From NCBI GenBank assembly GCA_963932465.1, contig OZ010799.1, positions 161,010,761 to 161,074,760 on the forward strand: DNA of 64,000 bases. Direction: 5' to 3'. Shown here in pieces: positions 11,528-23,699 of the stretch; position 1 is the first letter of the stretch; the number at the start of each line of letters is the position of its first letter. Under the pieces are notes generated by a model that worked only from the letters and a program-made list of their open reading frames with translations, made no database searches and was not told where the DNA came from. The position numbers and the translations under genes are program-made. The DNA comes from Maratus speciosus (lineage: Eukaryota; Arthropoda; Arachnida; Araneae; Salticidae).

Positions 11528-13830
11528 CTACAGCTTTGGCTGCGAAGTAAGTATTTAAGTTGTGCACTAATATTAGACCCCCCGGTTTTTCAAGAACTAA
11601 GGGGCATTGGATAAAATCCGTTGAACCTGACACTAAGGGGTGTCTACCCTACAACATATATTAAAATAACCAGAATCGGTGATTAACAAGGTTGGCCCTC
11701 TCCTTGTTAGATGTAAAGAGATTAAATTTTGGAACGAAAGTGAATAAAACGAAAGTGAACGGAAGTGAACGAAGCTGAATGCAAGCTAATATTATATATC
11801 GAAAGAAATCTCCCAAATTTATAACATGACTCGCAGGAATAATAAACAACATTTATCTGTCTTGAAGTGACAGTCTTGACTGACGACGTTATTTTTCTAG
11901 TTAACTAACTGAATTCCGGTTTGCGAAATAAATATTCACAGAGTTGTGTAAGAAGACACAATGCCTTATATGACAAGAGAAAAGGTTTTGGAACGAAAGT
12001 GAATAATTCAGAAGCTGAATGCGAGCTAATACTATAAATCGGAGGAAATTTCCGAGATTGATAACATGTATTACAGGGAATAATAAACTACATTTATCGG
12101 TCTTGACCGACGACGTTACTTTTCTAGTTAACCCCCTCACTGACAAGCCCGTGTTAATATATTCACTAAGCTCCAGGTTTCGCTGCAATACAGGCAATAT
12201 TTAAAGTAATATAATTCTATTGATTTAATGTATTTTTAATACATTGAACAATGATTAATACTTCCAAGGATTGCATTCATATTAGTTATTAATTTTTTTT
12301 ATAAAATGTTCAAATAATAATTTTTTTTTTTAGCATTTAATACAAAATCAAGAAAACTACATTACAATATTTGAATTGCGGTTTGCGAATTAAATATTCA
12401 TCGAGTTGTGTAAAAAGACAATGTTTTAAATGACAAGAAAATAAGTTTTGGAACGAAAGTAAATAAATTCAGATGCTGGATGTGAGATAATACTATAAAT
12501 TGGAGGAAATTTCCCAAATTGATTACATGAATTGCAGGGAATAATAAATTAATCTGTATTTATATGTCTTGAAGTGACTGTCTTGATTGGCGATGTTATT
12601 TTTCCAGTTGTCTGAATTCCAATTTGCGATTTAAATATTCATAGAGTGATGTAAAATGAAAATGTGTTTGGTGGCAAGAGAATAAGTTTTGGAAAGAAAG
12701 TGAATAAATTCAGAAGCTGAATGCGAGCTAATACTATATAAATCGAAGCGAATTTCAAAGATTGATAACGTGTATTGTAGGTAATAATAAATTACATTTA
12801 TCTGTCTTGAAGTGGCTGTCTTAACTGACGACTTTTTATTTAACTAATTTCCGTTTTGTGAAATAAATAGTCATATAGTTGTGTAAGAACACAATGTCTT
12901 AGATGACAAGAGAATAAGTTTTGGAACGAAAGTGAATAAATTCATAAGCTGAATGCCTGCTAACACTGTATAGTCAAGGAATTTTACTAGATGATAACAT
13001 GTATTGCAGGGAATAATATATTATATTTATTTGTTTTGAAGTGACTGTCTTGACTGACGACGTTATCTTTCTAGTTAAACGAATTCCGGTTTGAGAATTA
13101 AGATTCAGACTTGTGTAAGAAGAGAATGTCTTAGATGAAAAGTTAATAAGTTTTTGAACTAAAGTGAATAAATTCATAAGCTGAATGCGACCTCATATTA
13201 TAAATCGAAGGATTTTTCCCAGATTCATAACATGTATTGTAGGAATAATGAATTGCATTTATATGTCTTGAATTTTCTGCCTTGGATGACAATGACAATA
13301 GACGTTATCGTTCTAGTTAACTGAATACCGGTTTGTGAATGCAAGATTCCGAGACTTGTATAAAAAGACAATGTCTTAGATGACAAGAGAATAAGTTTTG
13401 GAACGAAAGTGAATGAATTCAGGAGTTGAATGAGATCTAATGCTATACATCAAAGAAAATTTTCCAGATTAATAAAATGTATTGCATGGAATAACTTAAA
13501 CGACCTTGGCTGACGAAGTTATCGTTCTAGTTAAACGAATTCCGGTTTGAGAATTAAAGATTCAGAGGCTCGTGTAAGAAGATAATGCCTTAGATGACTA
13601 GCGATTAAGATTTGGAAGAGAACTGAATAAATTCTGAAGCCAAATGCGAGCTAATACTATAAATCGGGGGGATATTTGTCATATGGATAACAAGAATTGC
13701 AGTAAATGATAAATTGCATACATCTGTCTTGAACCGATGCCTTGTTTGACTACGTTATCGTTCAAGTTGGCTTAATTCCAGTTTGCGAACGAAAGATTCG
13801 GAGACTTGTGTAAAATTAACTTGTGTAATT

Positions 13831-15390
13831 CGGTGACTTTTGAATGCGTTCGCGGATTTATATGTTTCTTTTTTTAAATAAAGTAAATGAAATTTACTAC
13901 AAACTAAAACAGAAAAGCAAATTTTTAATTCAATTTATAATAAAAAATATGATACTTTTTTATGGATTTTTAATTTTGTTTTATTTTTGAAAAATTTTAC
14001 ACTTTCCAACATAATTCAAAAGTGTTTACGAATGCGGTTAGTTTGGCCTTCGGCCTGTACTCTGACTCATGTATATATACTTGGATGATCATGGAATTTG
14101 TAGATGTTTTTGAGATTTACTATGGCATGTTCGATACTGAAAATTAAATATTTATAGTTCGTTTATAGGGGCATTCAAAGGAGGTGCGAATGCTATTTTT
14201 GAGCGATTTTTCTGTAATAATTTTTAATGAGTTAACGGAATTTTACGTTTTTTCCCTTTAAATAAAGAAAACTTGAAAATTTTCAGAAACTATACGTCAA
14301 AAACACGCAACAATTTTATTCAATTTATAGTAAAATGTATTAAAAATGTTTATGAATACGGAATCTTTTCTTATATATTTTTATTTTTTTATGTTTTGTT
14401 ATAATTGACAACATATGTAATGTTAAGAAAAAATTTTAACGACTTAAAAATATGAAACCTGAGAATCAAAATCGTGAGAAAACTAGTTGTGCAAGGTTTA
14501 TTTGTCGTACTATAATGAAACATTTGTTATTGTGTTTTGCCATTTAAAAGTTCCTTTTTTCTACACAAGTTTCTAAAACATAAATAAATAATAGCAGAAA
14601 CCATGCAACAGTATAAATCAGTTGTCGGCAAGTAATTTTAAGTGGGGTCCGAATACTTTTGAAAATTTTTATGGAAGTTCACAGAAAAAAAGGCATAAGT
14701 AATAAAAGTTTTAATTACTTATTTACTAATATTACGTAAATTTTTATTTTTATATACACATGCATATTTTATAAAATAGAAAAGTCAGGTATTGGTTCTG
14801 AAAATTTAAAACATGTACAGATATTCGCTCTGAAAAATTTTACATACACATAATAAAATAGAAAATGCAGGTATTTGTTGAAAAATTAATCCGAAAAATT
14901 GCACTTGCAGTTTTGAGCCAGTTTTTTATAGTTTGGTTCACGTGGTAAACATCTTATGCGAAGAGTGTCTTCAAGGTGGGCCTCCATTAATCTCGAACGA
15001 TATTTGTTCTTTATAAAATTCACTTTGGAAAAAGGTGTTTTCACATACATATGTGGAATCAAACATAGTTGCCAGATTAATGGTTAGTTTTTTTGCAATT
15101 TTCATACTGTTCTGAAACATGATTACCACAAAATTCTTCAGGAGATGCAGTTTTATACATTTGCGAGGAAAATCTTCTTGCAAATCAATTATCGCCATTT
15201 GAAGTAAAGGATTTGAAGATTGAAGAACTTCTCAGCCATATCAGTCCATCCATCGCTCGAACGTGTCTATTATATGTAAATATTATTAAATTATTTATAC
15301 AAATTTAAAAATTTTGGTGTTCCACGTTTCGACCTCCCGCGGTCTGGATGTGGACTGTGTTCTGTGTGTTGCCAACCGTGTGTATAAATT
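13831..15390. other. AT-rich segment between the two ~235-bp arrays
   Basis: This segment is mostly AT-rich non-coding sequence with no repeat unit of the flanking arrays. A duplicated word pair (TTTTATTCAATTTATAGTAAAA-like near 13925 and 14320) hints at old internal duplication. A hAT-type transposase relic lies at about 14900-15215. The repeat framework resumes near 15390 (AAATTAATTAGAGTTTTC). Confidence 0.5.
14900..15215 (-). pseudogene. hAT-type transposase C-terminal relic
   Basis: On the minus strand an open stretch of 75 codons (15198-14971) contains AIIDLQEDF and then NLATMFDSTYVCENTFF. The second is close to the conserved FGSTYLCE block in the C-terminal dimerisation region of hAT and domesticated ZBED/GTF2IRD2-like proteins. 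After one frameshift at about 14975 the next block HLEDTLRIRCLPREPNYKKL continues the family pattern (DEHL followed by L-R-I). Everything upstream of this C-terminal piece is missing. No TIRs or 8-bp duplication were found around it. It is clearly broken. Confidence 0.72.
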
Positions 15391-17560
15391 AATTAGAGTT
15401 TTCTTTATCCATGATTAAACTTCAATCTATTTACGACATTTAAAAACTTTCTGGTACACTTAAAAAAGAATTTGAGAAAAAATTATCAATGAACGTAGAA
15501 ATATTTTGACCCTATTATGTTATTTCATTCAGGTCTGAAATTGAATTTAGCCTTAATTTTTTTTTCACTAAAAACTCTTACCAAGCGGATTTAAAAATTA
15601 CATTTCTTCTTGGCTAGTTATCTGAATTACAATTTGCGGATTCAATATTCATAGAGTTTTATAGGAATATAATGTCGTAAATGACAAGAGAATAAGTTTT
15701 GGAACGAAAGTGAATACATTCAGAATCTGAATGCAAGCTAATACTATAAATCGAAGGAACTTTCCCAGATTGATAACATGCATGGAAATAATAAATTGCA
15801 TTTATCTATCTTGAAATGACTGCCTTGTCTGACGACGTTATCGTTCTAGTTAACTGAATTCCTGTTTGCGAATGAGGGATTTAGAGACTTGTGTAAGAAG
15901 ACAATGTCTTAGATGACAAGAAAATAAGTTTTTGAACGAAAGTGAATAAATTCAGAAGCTGAATGCGAGCTAATACTATAAGTCGAAGGAAATTTCCCAG
16001 ATTGATAACATGTCTTGCATGGAATAATAAATTACATTTTTCTGTCTTGCAGTGCTTGTCTTGACTAACAATGTTATCATTCTTGTTAACTGCATTCCGG
16101 TTTGCGAATGAAGGTTTTAGAGACTTGTGTAAGAAGACAGTGTCTTAGATGACAAGAGAGTAAGTGTTGGAAGGAAAGTGAATATATTCATAAGCTGAAT
16201 GCGAGCTAATTCTGTAAATTTAAGAAATTTTACCAGATTGATAACATGTATTGCAGGGAATAATATATTACATTTATCTGTCCTGAAGGGACTGTCTTGA
16301 CTGACGACGTTATCTTTCTGGTTAAACGAATTCCGATTTGATAATTAAAGATTCAGAGACTTGTGTAAGAAGAGGATGTCTTAGGTGACAAGATAATAAT
16401 TTTTTGAACTAAAGTGAATAAATTTATAAGCTAAATGCGACCTCATATTATAAAGCGAAGGAATTTTCCCAGATTCATAGCATGTATTGTAGGGAATAAT
16501 AAATTGCATTTATCTGTCTTGAACTTGCCTCCTTGGCTGACGACGTTATCGTTCTTGTTAAATAAATTCTGGTTTGTAAATGCAAGATTCAGAAACTTGT
16601 ATGAAAGCACAATGTCTTAGATGACAAGATAATAAGTTTGGAACGAAAGTGAAAGAATTCAGAATGCAAGCTGTACTTAAACATACGACCTAAAAATATG
16701 AAACCTGGACATCAAAATCCTTGCAAAACTAGTTGTCCAAGTTTAATTTGTCGTAATATAATAAAACTTTTGTTATTTTATTTTAGCTTTTATAAGTTCT
16801 TTTTTTCTGCACAACTTTTTAAAACATAAATAAATAATAGAAGAAAAGGTGTAACAATATAAATTAATTAGAGTTTTCATTATTCATGATTAAACTTCAG
16901 TCTATTTACGTCATTAAGAAACATTCTGGTCCACTTAAAAAAGAATTTGAGAAGAAATTATCAATAAATGTAGAAATATGTTGACCCTATTATGTTATTT
17001 CATTCAGCTCTAAAATTGAATTTAGGCTTAATCTTTTTATTTTTTCACACAGCTCTCACTAATCGGATTTAAACATCACATTTGTTCTTGACTAATTATC
17101 TGAATTACGGATTGCGAATTCAATATTAATTCTGTAAGAAGATAATGTCTTAAATGACAAGAGAATAAGTTTTAGAACGAAACTGAATAAATTCAGTAAT
17201 CTGAATGCAAGCTAATACTATAAATCGAAGGAACTTTCCCAGATTGATAACATGCATTGCAGGGAATAATAAATCGTATTTATCTGTCTTGAATTGACTG
17301 TCTTGTCCGACGACGTTATCGTTCTAGTTAACTGAATTCCGGTTTGTGAATGAAAGATTCGGAGACTTTTGTAAGAAGACTATGTCTTACATGACAACAG
17401 ATTAGATTTGGAAGGAATGTGAATAAATTCGGAAGCCCAATGCGAGATAATACTACTACAAATCGAAGGAAAAATCTATGTTTGATAAAATTTATTGCAG
17501 AAATTGATATATTAATTAAATTAATCTGTTTTCTCCCTTTGTCTACTGACAATACTTATA
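15391..17560. repeat. Array of diverged ~235-bp units (second block)
   Basis: The same core recurs near 15697, 15930, 16172, 16400, 16637, 17170 and 17410. Units at 16172, 16400 and 16637 match those at 12920, 13152 and 13397 in order and in private variants (TTTTTGAACTAAAGTG in the middle unit), so the array was also duplicated at a higher order of about 3.25 kb. Non-coding. Confidence 0.85.
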
Positions 17561-18665
17561 AGTACCATTAAAATAAATTGTCATTAAATTCATTTAATAT
17601 ATAGATTAGTTGTAATACAGTTTAGAATGAGTTATAGATACATTACTTTATTTTGTTCCAAAAACATTATTGGTTACACAAAACAAAAATATTTATAAAA
17701 GGATGATTTCTTTTACCTTTGCATCTTTTCAGCTTTCTAGGCGTTCGGGATGGGGGATTTTTCAATTCGGAAATTTTTCTATATCAATATTGTAAGAATA
17801 TTATATTTGTACATTTCCTAATTCTACGAAATACCAAGAAAATATTTAAAATAAAAGATTTGAGAGGGGTTATAAATATTGCACCAAATCCCTATATATT
17901 CAAATTTAATTAATCTTTTTAAATCCTTCTAAAATTTATTAAAAGATTGTGTAAATATTCTAATGTTTTTCAAAACATTCACGAAAAATGCTCTAGAAGA
18001 TGAAATTTTCATGAATTCATAAATTAGTACATAAAGTGTTAACCGACATTTCTTTGCAAATCTGTATTAAAAATTTTGTTTCATACGAAAAAAAAAATTC
18101 TGTAACTTAGCAAACTGTAATTTAGCTGTCAATAACTTTAGCAATTTATATTTGTCTTTCTAAATTATAAACCTTTTGTTTCAAATAATAATGCAATATA
18201 AAAAACTGTTATCAGAGACGAAGCAGTTAGCAATAAACTGTGTCATTTCATAATAAACCTACAATTAATGTATGATAAATTTCAGTTACTTCTTACAGCA
18301 AATCATTCTCAAATTTCTTCTAGTGATAAAATATTTATTTAAATACAGTTATATTTTATAGTGGATCAAAATGTACAGATATGAATTATTTTAGATGTTT
18401 ACTAATCTATTTGAAATTTTTACTCGGTAAAGCCTAGCTATTTTTGAAAACCTGCAAGGCTTAAAAATAACTGTAGAATTAATGAAAACCATTAAAAAAA
18501 TAATAAAGCAAGTGTCTTCATGTAAAACCAGACACCATTCTTTAATTTTTATGGTGTATTTAAAAAGTTTATTTCTTAACTAAAAATTTAAATATCTCTA
18601 TTTTTCTTAAAAGTCCTATTTTTTTAAATAATCATGATGATTTATTGTGTTTTTGTATTAGTATA
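17561..18665. other. AT-rich non-coding stretch
   Basis: No gene or element boundary is seen. Pieces near 18050-18120 (AAATCTGTATTAA, then TTTCATACGAAA) are weak echoes of the ~1.1-kb repeat unit. Confidence 0.4.
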
Positions 18666-18667
18666 TA

Positions 18668-19356
18668 AAAGGTGCGTCTAAAAAGTTCGGTGAATGGAAG
18701 CATAAAACAAGTAAAACAAAACATTGGAGACAAAATACCTTTAATCACCCCCAAAGTAACATCCGTTGGCCACAATATACTTATGACATCGATGATAAAG
18801 CTGCTGGAACTGGGCAGCGAAGGCGTCTTTTGGGATCGACCTAATCACAAATGTCACACATCATCGGATACACGTCCTTGCTGATTCCCAATTCCTCCGA
18901 TATCCATCGTAATGAAAGTCGGCGATTGTTGAACAGAATATGTCGCACCCACTTGATGTTGTCTGTCATCACACTTGTAGAGGGTCGACATGAACGTGGC
19001 TCGTCATCCACGGTTTCCTTTCCGTTCCGAAAACGTTTAAGGCAGTCGTACACGCATTTTTTGCTGACTGAGTCAGTTCTGTATACCTGAACCACCATAG
19101 CATGCTTCTGTGTCGGTTTTTCCCAATTTGTAGCAAAACGTGTTGTTTATTCGTTGCTCCATTTCACTATGACGCGAGTTTTCAAACGTACACAGTTTGA
19201 CTACGCATAGCAGACTATTCTGCCTTGGTTTTTTGCGCTTCTTGCTACGTTCCGTCTCTCCATTGGTCTATACCTATGCATGCGCAAGCACGCATTTTTA
19301 ACTCGTGTTCTTTATGATGCATCCATACATTCATCGAACATTTTAGACACATATTG
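18668..19356 (-). mobile_element. Internally deleted mariner element
   Basis: Inverted ends share GTCTAAAA(A/T)GTTCG(G/A)TGAATG at about 18674-18698 and in inverse at 19332-19350. TA dinucleotides flank it at 18666-18667 and 19357-19358. It is ~690 bp, about half the usual 1.3 kb, because the middle of the transposase gene is gone. This makes it a classical non-autonomous deletion derivative. Confidence 0.82.
18741..19162 (-). pseudogene. Mariner transposase, N- and C-terminal ends joined
   Basis: On the minus strand the frame starts at an ATG at 19162 and shifts once near 19095. It then reads through the N-terminal helix-turn-helix region (CVYDCLKRFRNGKETVDDEP and the following PRSCRPSTS block, typical of mariner transposases). 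After codon-scale homology to ISEELGIS the catalytic domain is missing, and the sequence jumps to the extreme C-terminus DAFAAQFQQLYHRCHKYIV ending GCYFGGD and a stop at 18741. No catalytic Asp remains. Confidence 0.85.
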
Positions 19357-19358
19357 TA

Positions 19359-21285
19359 TATATATATATATGTATATTTACTTTTATAATAATGTTTTAC
19401 CTTTTCATTATTAACAATATCTGCTTATAAAAACATTAAACTTATCTGAAAGTATTCGGCACTTATAATATGGGTTACACGAGTTTGATTCTGATATATA
19501 AAGTGACCCGCCTGTAGTTGATGGTCTTCCAAGTTGTAAAAAATATCTGTAAAGTTACTAAAAATTTTCTAGGAAACTGGGATTCCTAGAACTTTTTATG
19601 TAACGGCAACAGCAAAAATTCATGTAACAGACGCTGTTACAAGAATTTTTGTTATTTGCTTTTGCTGTCACGGGTGTTTTTCTTCCAGACTGTTTGTCAA
19701 TGTCTTTTTCAATATTTTCATCAAGGTTTGAGATTTTATACGTTTTAATGGCAAAAAAGTATAATTTCACCCTCCAGAAATGTAAAATGTCTTCCATCAC
19801 AAATATCTTTCAGGAGGAAAATGTTTGAATTCAACTCTGTAAATCAAATATGCCGTGGGAATAAGAAAATCAAAGAAAATAAATAGAATTGCATACAAGA
19901 TAATATACATTGCAAACAAAATTTATTGCATAGACATGTAAAAATATGTTTATATTTATATAGGCCTAAACTGTATAAAAAATAATCCAAATATACAAAA
20001 AAAACTTGCATGGAGATAGTAATCCATTATAAAATATAAGAAAAAATAGTGTATAAAGCGTACCGTCCTCGAAATCCATTACTTACTTTTCAAATTTATG
20101 ATCGCATATCTGGTTCAATTAAAGCAACTTAAATTGCCCCAAATACAGCAACTGCGCCATTTTTTAAAACAATTAATTTCAAGACTAAGAACAAAAACGA
20201 AATCAAACAAATTCGCGAGAAAAATATGCGCAATAAACAGATGAATTCATATACGTATATGAAAACATAACATCTTACCTTAGTTTTAAAATATTCACTT
20301 ACATTAAATAGGAAAAAATTAGATCAAAACAGCTAACTTTAGGTTTTTTAAAAATTGTCTGAAACCAGCACGTGGTACGCGGCTGCTTCTTCTAATCATG
20401 AGTGTCGTCATTCTGATGAGTAGGATTTCAGCGGTTGAAGGAGTCTCTTCCTGTAATTAACGGCTGAATGACAACGGTCCAATTAAAGCGGCGGTTCAAA
20501 TATGGCTACGATCCCCTATTATTAGTTCACCAGTATCACAATCTATCCGTTGCTACAGCCATACCAGACCTTTTACAAAACATTCAATAGTTTCAGAATT
20601 GCTAATTTCCTAGTTTTCTTCGTTCCAATCCGCAGCTTATGGGAGCTCAAGTTAAATTCAAAGGATCTCTAAGAAAGGAGATCGAAAATATTAATATGTA
20701 CTCGTAGTTCGGAAAAGGCCACTCACACACAAGGAATATGATAGTTAAAAAAGGAAAAAAAACTTTCAAAATGGATTTTACACAAAGAATGTGATAGTAA
20801 AAAAAAAAAAAAAAAAAAAGCTTTAAAAATGGATTTCGGTTAACCGAGAGTTTCGGAAACAGATGTTAAAAGAGGTGTTACTGTACTATATAATTAATTA
20901 ATAATTTTTTGATAAATCTGATAAAAAATTTAAAGTAATTATTATTTTAATTTAATCGTTGTTTGATTTATAATTTTTTGAGCTGCAACTTTAAGTATGT
21001 GTAACTTTGTTTTGTTATTATTTTTTTTCTGTTTTACTTTACGAATACGTAATAATACATTTCGTTCTGTTCTTAAATCAAAAGTCACGAGGGAAGGAAA
21101 TCACGAGAATAATTTATGAAAACCCTTTACTACAAATTAAAAGAAGTTTCTTTATTTTTTAAAACCTTTTGTAATGGACAGCAAATTGCATTTGTTTGCC
21201 ATATGCTGAGTTTCCTCTGCAAATATTTATTTATTTCGCTATTTCATACGAAAGAAAATAATAATAATTTATATTTATTGATTTC

Positions 21286-21318
<33 letters not shown>

Positions 21319-21377
21319 AAATTCGGTAATTTATGAACTAGTATTACATACAGCAAGTGTTTGTTGTTTCATATTTA
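19359..21377. other. Non-coding stretch with one less AT-rich island
   Basis: It begins with a TA microsatellite (19360-19372). An 80-codon minus-strand frame at 19558-19800 has no recognisable feature and a low-complexity composition. 20340-20670 is clearly richer in G and C than its surroundings but has no long frame, so it could be a regulatory region or an unrecognised element. A-runs lie near 20800, and a T-run of about 30 bases ends at 21317. Confidence 0.4.
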
Positions 21378-22710
21378 GGGTAATTCTAGGATAGATAGCC
21401 ATAGAGGAGAGATGGCCAGTCTAAATATTTCAAAAACTGTACCATAGATTGCAGCAAATCTTTGTTCGTAAGAAATAGTTCAACGTGTTCATTCATTGCG
21501 ACGCGCAGCTGTGCTTTTCAGTTATAAAAAGGAAGTGAAATTTTAATGTTTATTTAATTGTGTGGTTGGATATTTTTGTTGAGTTAGGTATCTGAATGTT
21601 TTACGGTACCTAAGTTACTTTTTTTTTTTTCTTTTTACTATAAGGACTTTTAAGGCGCGTATGTAATAAAATCTTTGCTTTTAAGTCTAAAACAAATACG
21701 TACAAAGGCAGAGTGATACTATAAATTGGGTGGCAATCTGTCCATCGATTTTAGGAGAGATCCTATACCACCTATAATCAATATTTCACCTATCCACCTA
21801 TAATCAATATTTCAAAATTATACGGAGTGATAATTTTAAATAAATATAATTATTTAAAAAATAATTATATAATTTTTAAGTTTATAATTATATTAATTGA
21901 TATAATTATTTAAATTTTAAATAATATATATATATTTCGATAGCAATAATATTATAGGGCCTAACGATGTATTTTTGTTTCAGAAAATATTGAAAAACTT
22001 CGGAAATGTTCATTCCAGAAAGGGCTAAAGTTGATAAATAAACTTAAAACCGTGAGTAATCTAAAATAAACTCGAGATGAAAAAAAAAACAAAAAAAACG
22101 ACACTTCCAGTAGCGAAGAAGATAAAATACATTTTAAATTATTAGATTCTACGGATTCCGAGGGAATAGAATTGGACAAGGATCACTGTGTTGGTTGTGA
22201 AGAAGAATATAATACCACAACTAAAAAGTATTACTGCATACAATGCATAAGGTGCCAGAAGTGGTTACATGAAACGTGTACAAACCATCAAGATCTTCGC
22301 CGAAAACGTGATAAAATTTTATGAAAAGAGAAGGATTCAAATTATACTTCGAATTTTGTTTATTCAAATTTTATTTACTGATTTTCTGTGATATAATTGC
22401 GTCTTTACAAATTTCTATGTGTTTTTCATGATTAATTACATAAAATGTATTTTTTTTTCTATTTTAATTTCATTTTTTCTTTCTTGTATTGGATGACCAT
22501 CTCTCCTCGGCTCGAAGGAGAGATGCTGCCATTTTAATTTCAATTTTGTTTCCCACTTTCTGGTCTCGATATTTAATTATTTTTTCTCCAAAATATGATG
22601 AGTATATATATATAAGAATTTCAAATATGCATAAATATTTCTTGTACTTGCATTCTAAGAATTTTTATTTCAATCTTTAAAAACTATGGTCATCTATCCT
22701 AGAGTTAACC
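21378..22710 (+). mobile_element. Pogo-like (Tc1/mariner superfamily) deletion derivative
   Basis: The ends are inverted: TTCTAGGATAGATAGCCATAG near 21384 and its inverse TATGGTCATCTATCCTAGAG near 22684. TA flanks lie at 21376-21377 and 22711-22712. A second inverted word, GAGGAGAGATGGCC near 21402 and GACCATCTCTCCTC near 22494, lies further in. The interior keeps only the C-terminal end of a transposase gene. TA duplication and the terminal zinc ribbon fit pogo/Tigger-type elements. Confidence 0.75.
22115..22324 (+). pseudogene. Transposase C-terminal zinc-ribbon tail
   Basis: Plus-strand reading gives an acidic linker (SEEDKIHFKLLDSTDSEGIE) followed by a Cys/His cluster: CVGCEEEY, then CIQCIRCQKWLHETC, then RRKRDKIL and a stop at 22322. 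The C-x2-C ... C-x2-C ... W-x-HE-x-C pattern is the C-terminal zinc finger found on many arthropod pogo/Tigger-like DDE transposases. The upstream DDE domain is deleted. Near-perfect preservation of this short tail may only reflect young age. Confidence 0.7.
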
Positions 22711-22712
22711 TA

Positions 22713-22994
22713 TATCAGCCTCGTTGTAATTACAACACAGTTCATATCAGAAGAAAAAATGTTTATGTAATTCCTGCCATGCAATGTCCAGAAACTGCCT
22801 CTTTAATTTTATTATAGTTATTTAAAATAATCAAGAAACCCACACTTTCAGTGCATTTAATGTGAATTTTTAAATTCCCAATATGAAAAAAATAATCTGT
22901 ACTTAAAAAATAACAACGTTGATCCATGCAAAATGACACAATAATTTCATATTATTTCATAGAGATAGTAGCTATAGAATACAACAGATGTATA

Positions 22995-23026
<32 letters not shown>

Positions 23027-23028
23027 CA

Positions 23029-23065
<37 letters not shown>

Positions 23066-23250
23066 CAGTTTTTGTTCCCAAAAAATTTCGATATTTGGAA
23101 TTAAGTAGGACGTTTCTTGTTGATTGGATAGCTTAATTTCAGTCTCCGAATAAGAAATACAGAGACTAATGTCAGAAGATAATGTGTTAGATCATAAGAC
23201 AATTATTTTTAAAACGGAAATAAATAAATAAATAAATTTAATTAAATTAA
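22713..23250. other. AT-rich stretch with A-run/T-run hairpin
   Basis: There is no gene. An A-run of about 29 (22998-23026) is followed after five bases by a T-run of about 31 (23032-23062), a potential long hairpin. 23120-23215 is a diverged single copy of the 1-17 kb repeat (AAGAAATACAGAGACTAATG, AGAAGATAATGTGTTAGAT). Confidence 0.6.
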
Positions 23251-23690
23251 ACATCATTATTGCGATTATTGAATTTTGTTTCTGGAGATTTTATCCAATT
23301 TCGATATTCAAGTGAAACAGTAAAAACAAAACAATTGGGTAAGTGTGATCATAGATCGCACAGAGGGTTTCGTTTAATATTCCTTTCAAAACACCGTATC
23401 CTTTTGAAAAATCGGTTAGTTCCACATTTCGCAAGCAGGGGGCGCACTCTATTCTAAACAAATCTCTATCCCAACGAAAGTCCGTTTTAAAACCTATCCA
23501 TAGATATATTAGTCGAAGGGATCGGGCCCATAACACCCGAGATAGGTAGGCGCCCCTGGCGGTAAAAAGCAAAACTAAAAGATGTAAGGCTATGGTGCAT
23601 AATATAAAAGAGTGGTCAAAGGGCTGTGTAATGATATGACACTTGAAAGGTGTCGGCAAAAGTTAGAAAAGTCCCCCCCCCCGGGTGAAA
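23251..23690 (-). repeat. Diverged fragment related to the 28-36 kb Helitron
   Basis: The minus strand resembles 28790-28870 inside the Helitron: AGAATAGAGTGCGC, a short C/T-rich stretch, then AATGTGGAACTAAC. The match covers only part of this interval. The 122-codon minus-strand frame here has no family features and most likely follows the repeat by chance. Confidence 0.5.
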
Positions 23691-23699
23691 AGGGGGGAG

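Larger units (their letters stand above)
10462..11706. mobile_element. Long-TIR DNA element with TTA target duplication
   Basis: The element starts CAAGGAGAGGGCCAACC and ends with the inverse GGTTGGCCCTCTCCTTG. It is flanked by TTA at 10459-10461 and 11707-11709, and the uninterrupted repeat unit has a single TTA here. The inverted arms are about 290 bp each and include a pseudo-tRNA. The ~650-bp centre is very AT-rich with no open frame. A 3-bp TWA duplication fits PIF/Harbinger-type transposition, but no transposase remains, so the superfamily is an inference. Confidence 0.85.
10140..13830. repeat. Array of diverged ~235-bp units (first block)
   Basis: The recurring core GGAACGAAAGTGAATAAATT appears near 10240, 11727, 11986, 12448, 12687, 12920, 13152, 13397 and 13610, mostly 213-245 bp apart. 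Other conserved words are GACAATGTCTTAGATGACAA, GCGAGCTAATACTATAAATC and GATTGATAACATG. A DNA element at 10462-11706 interrupts one unit, and 12200-12350 is AT-rich non-repeat sequence. Short open frames simply follow the repeat. Confidence 0.88.

Noticed and set aside
23291..23659. 122-codon minus-strand frame as a gene
   Set aside because: There is no recognisable domain, part of it lies in a repeat related to the Helitron, and no splice or start context supports it.
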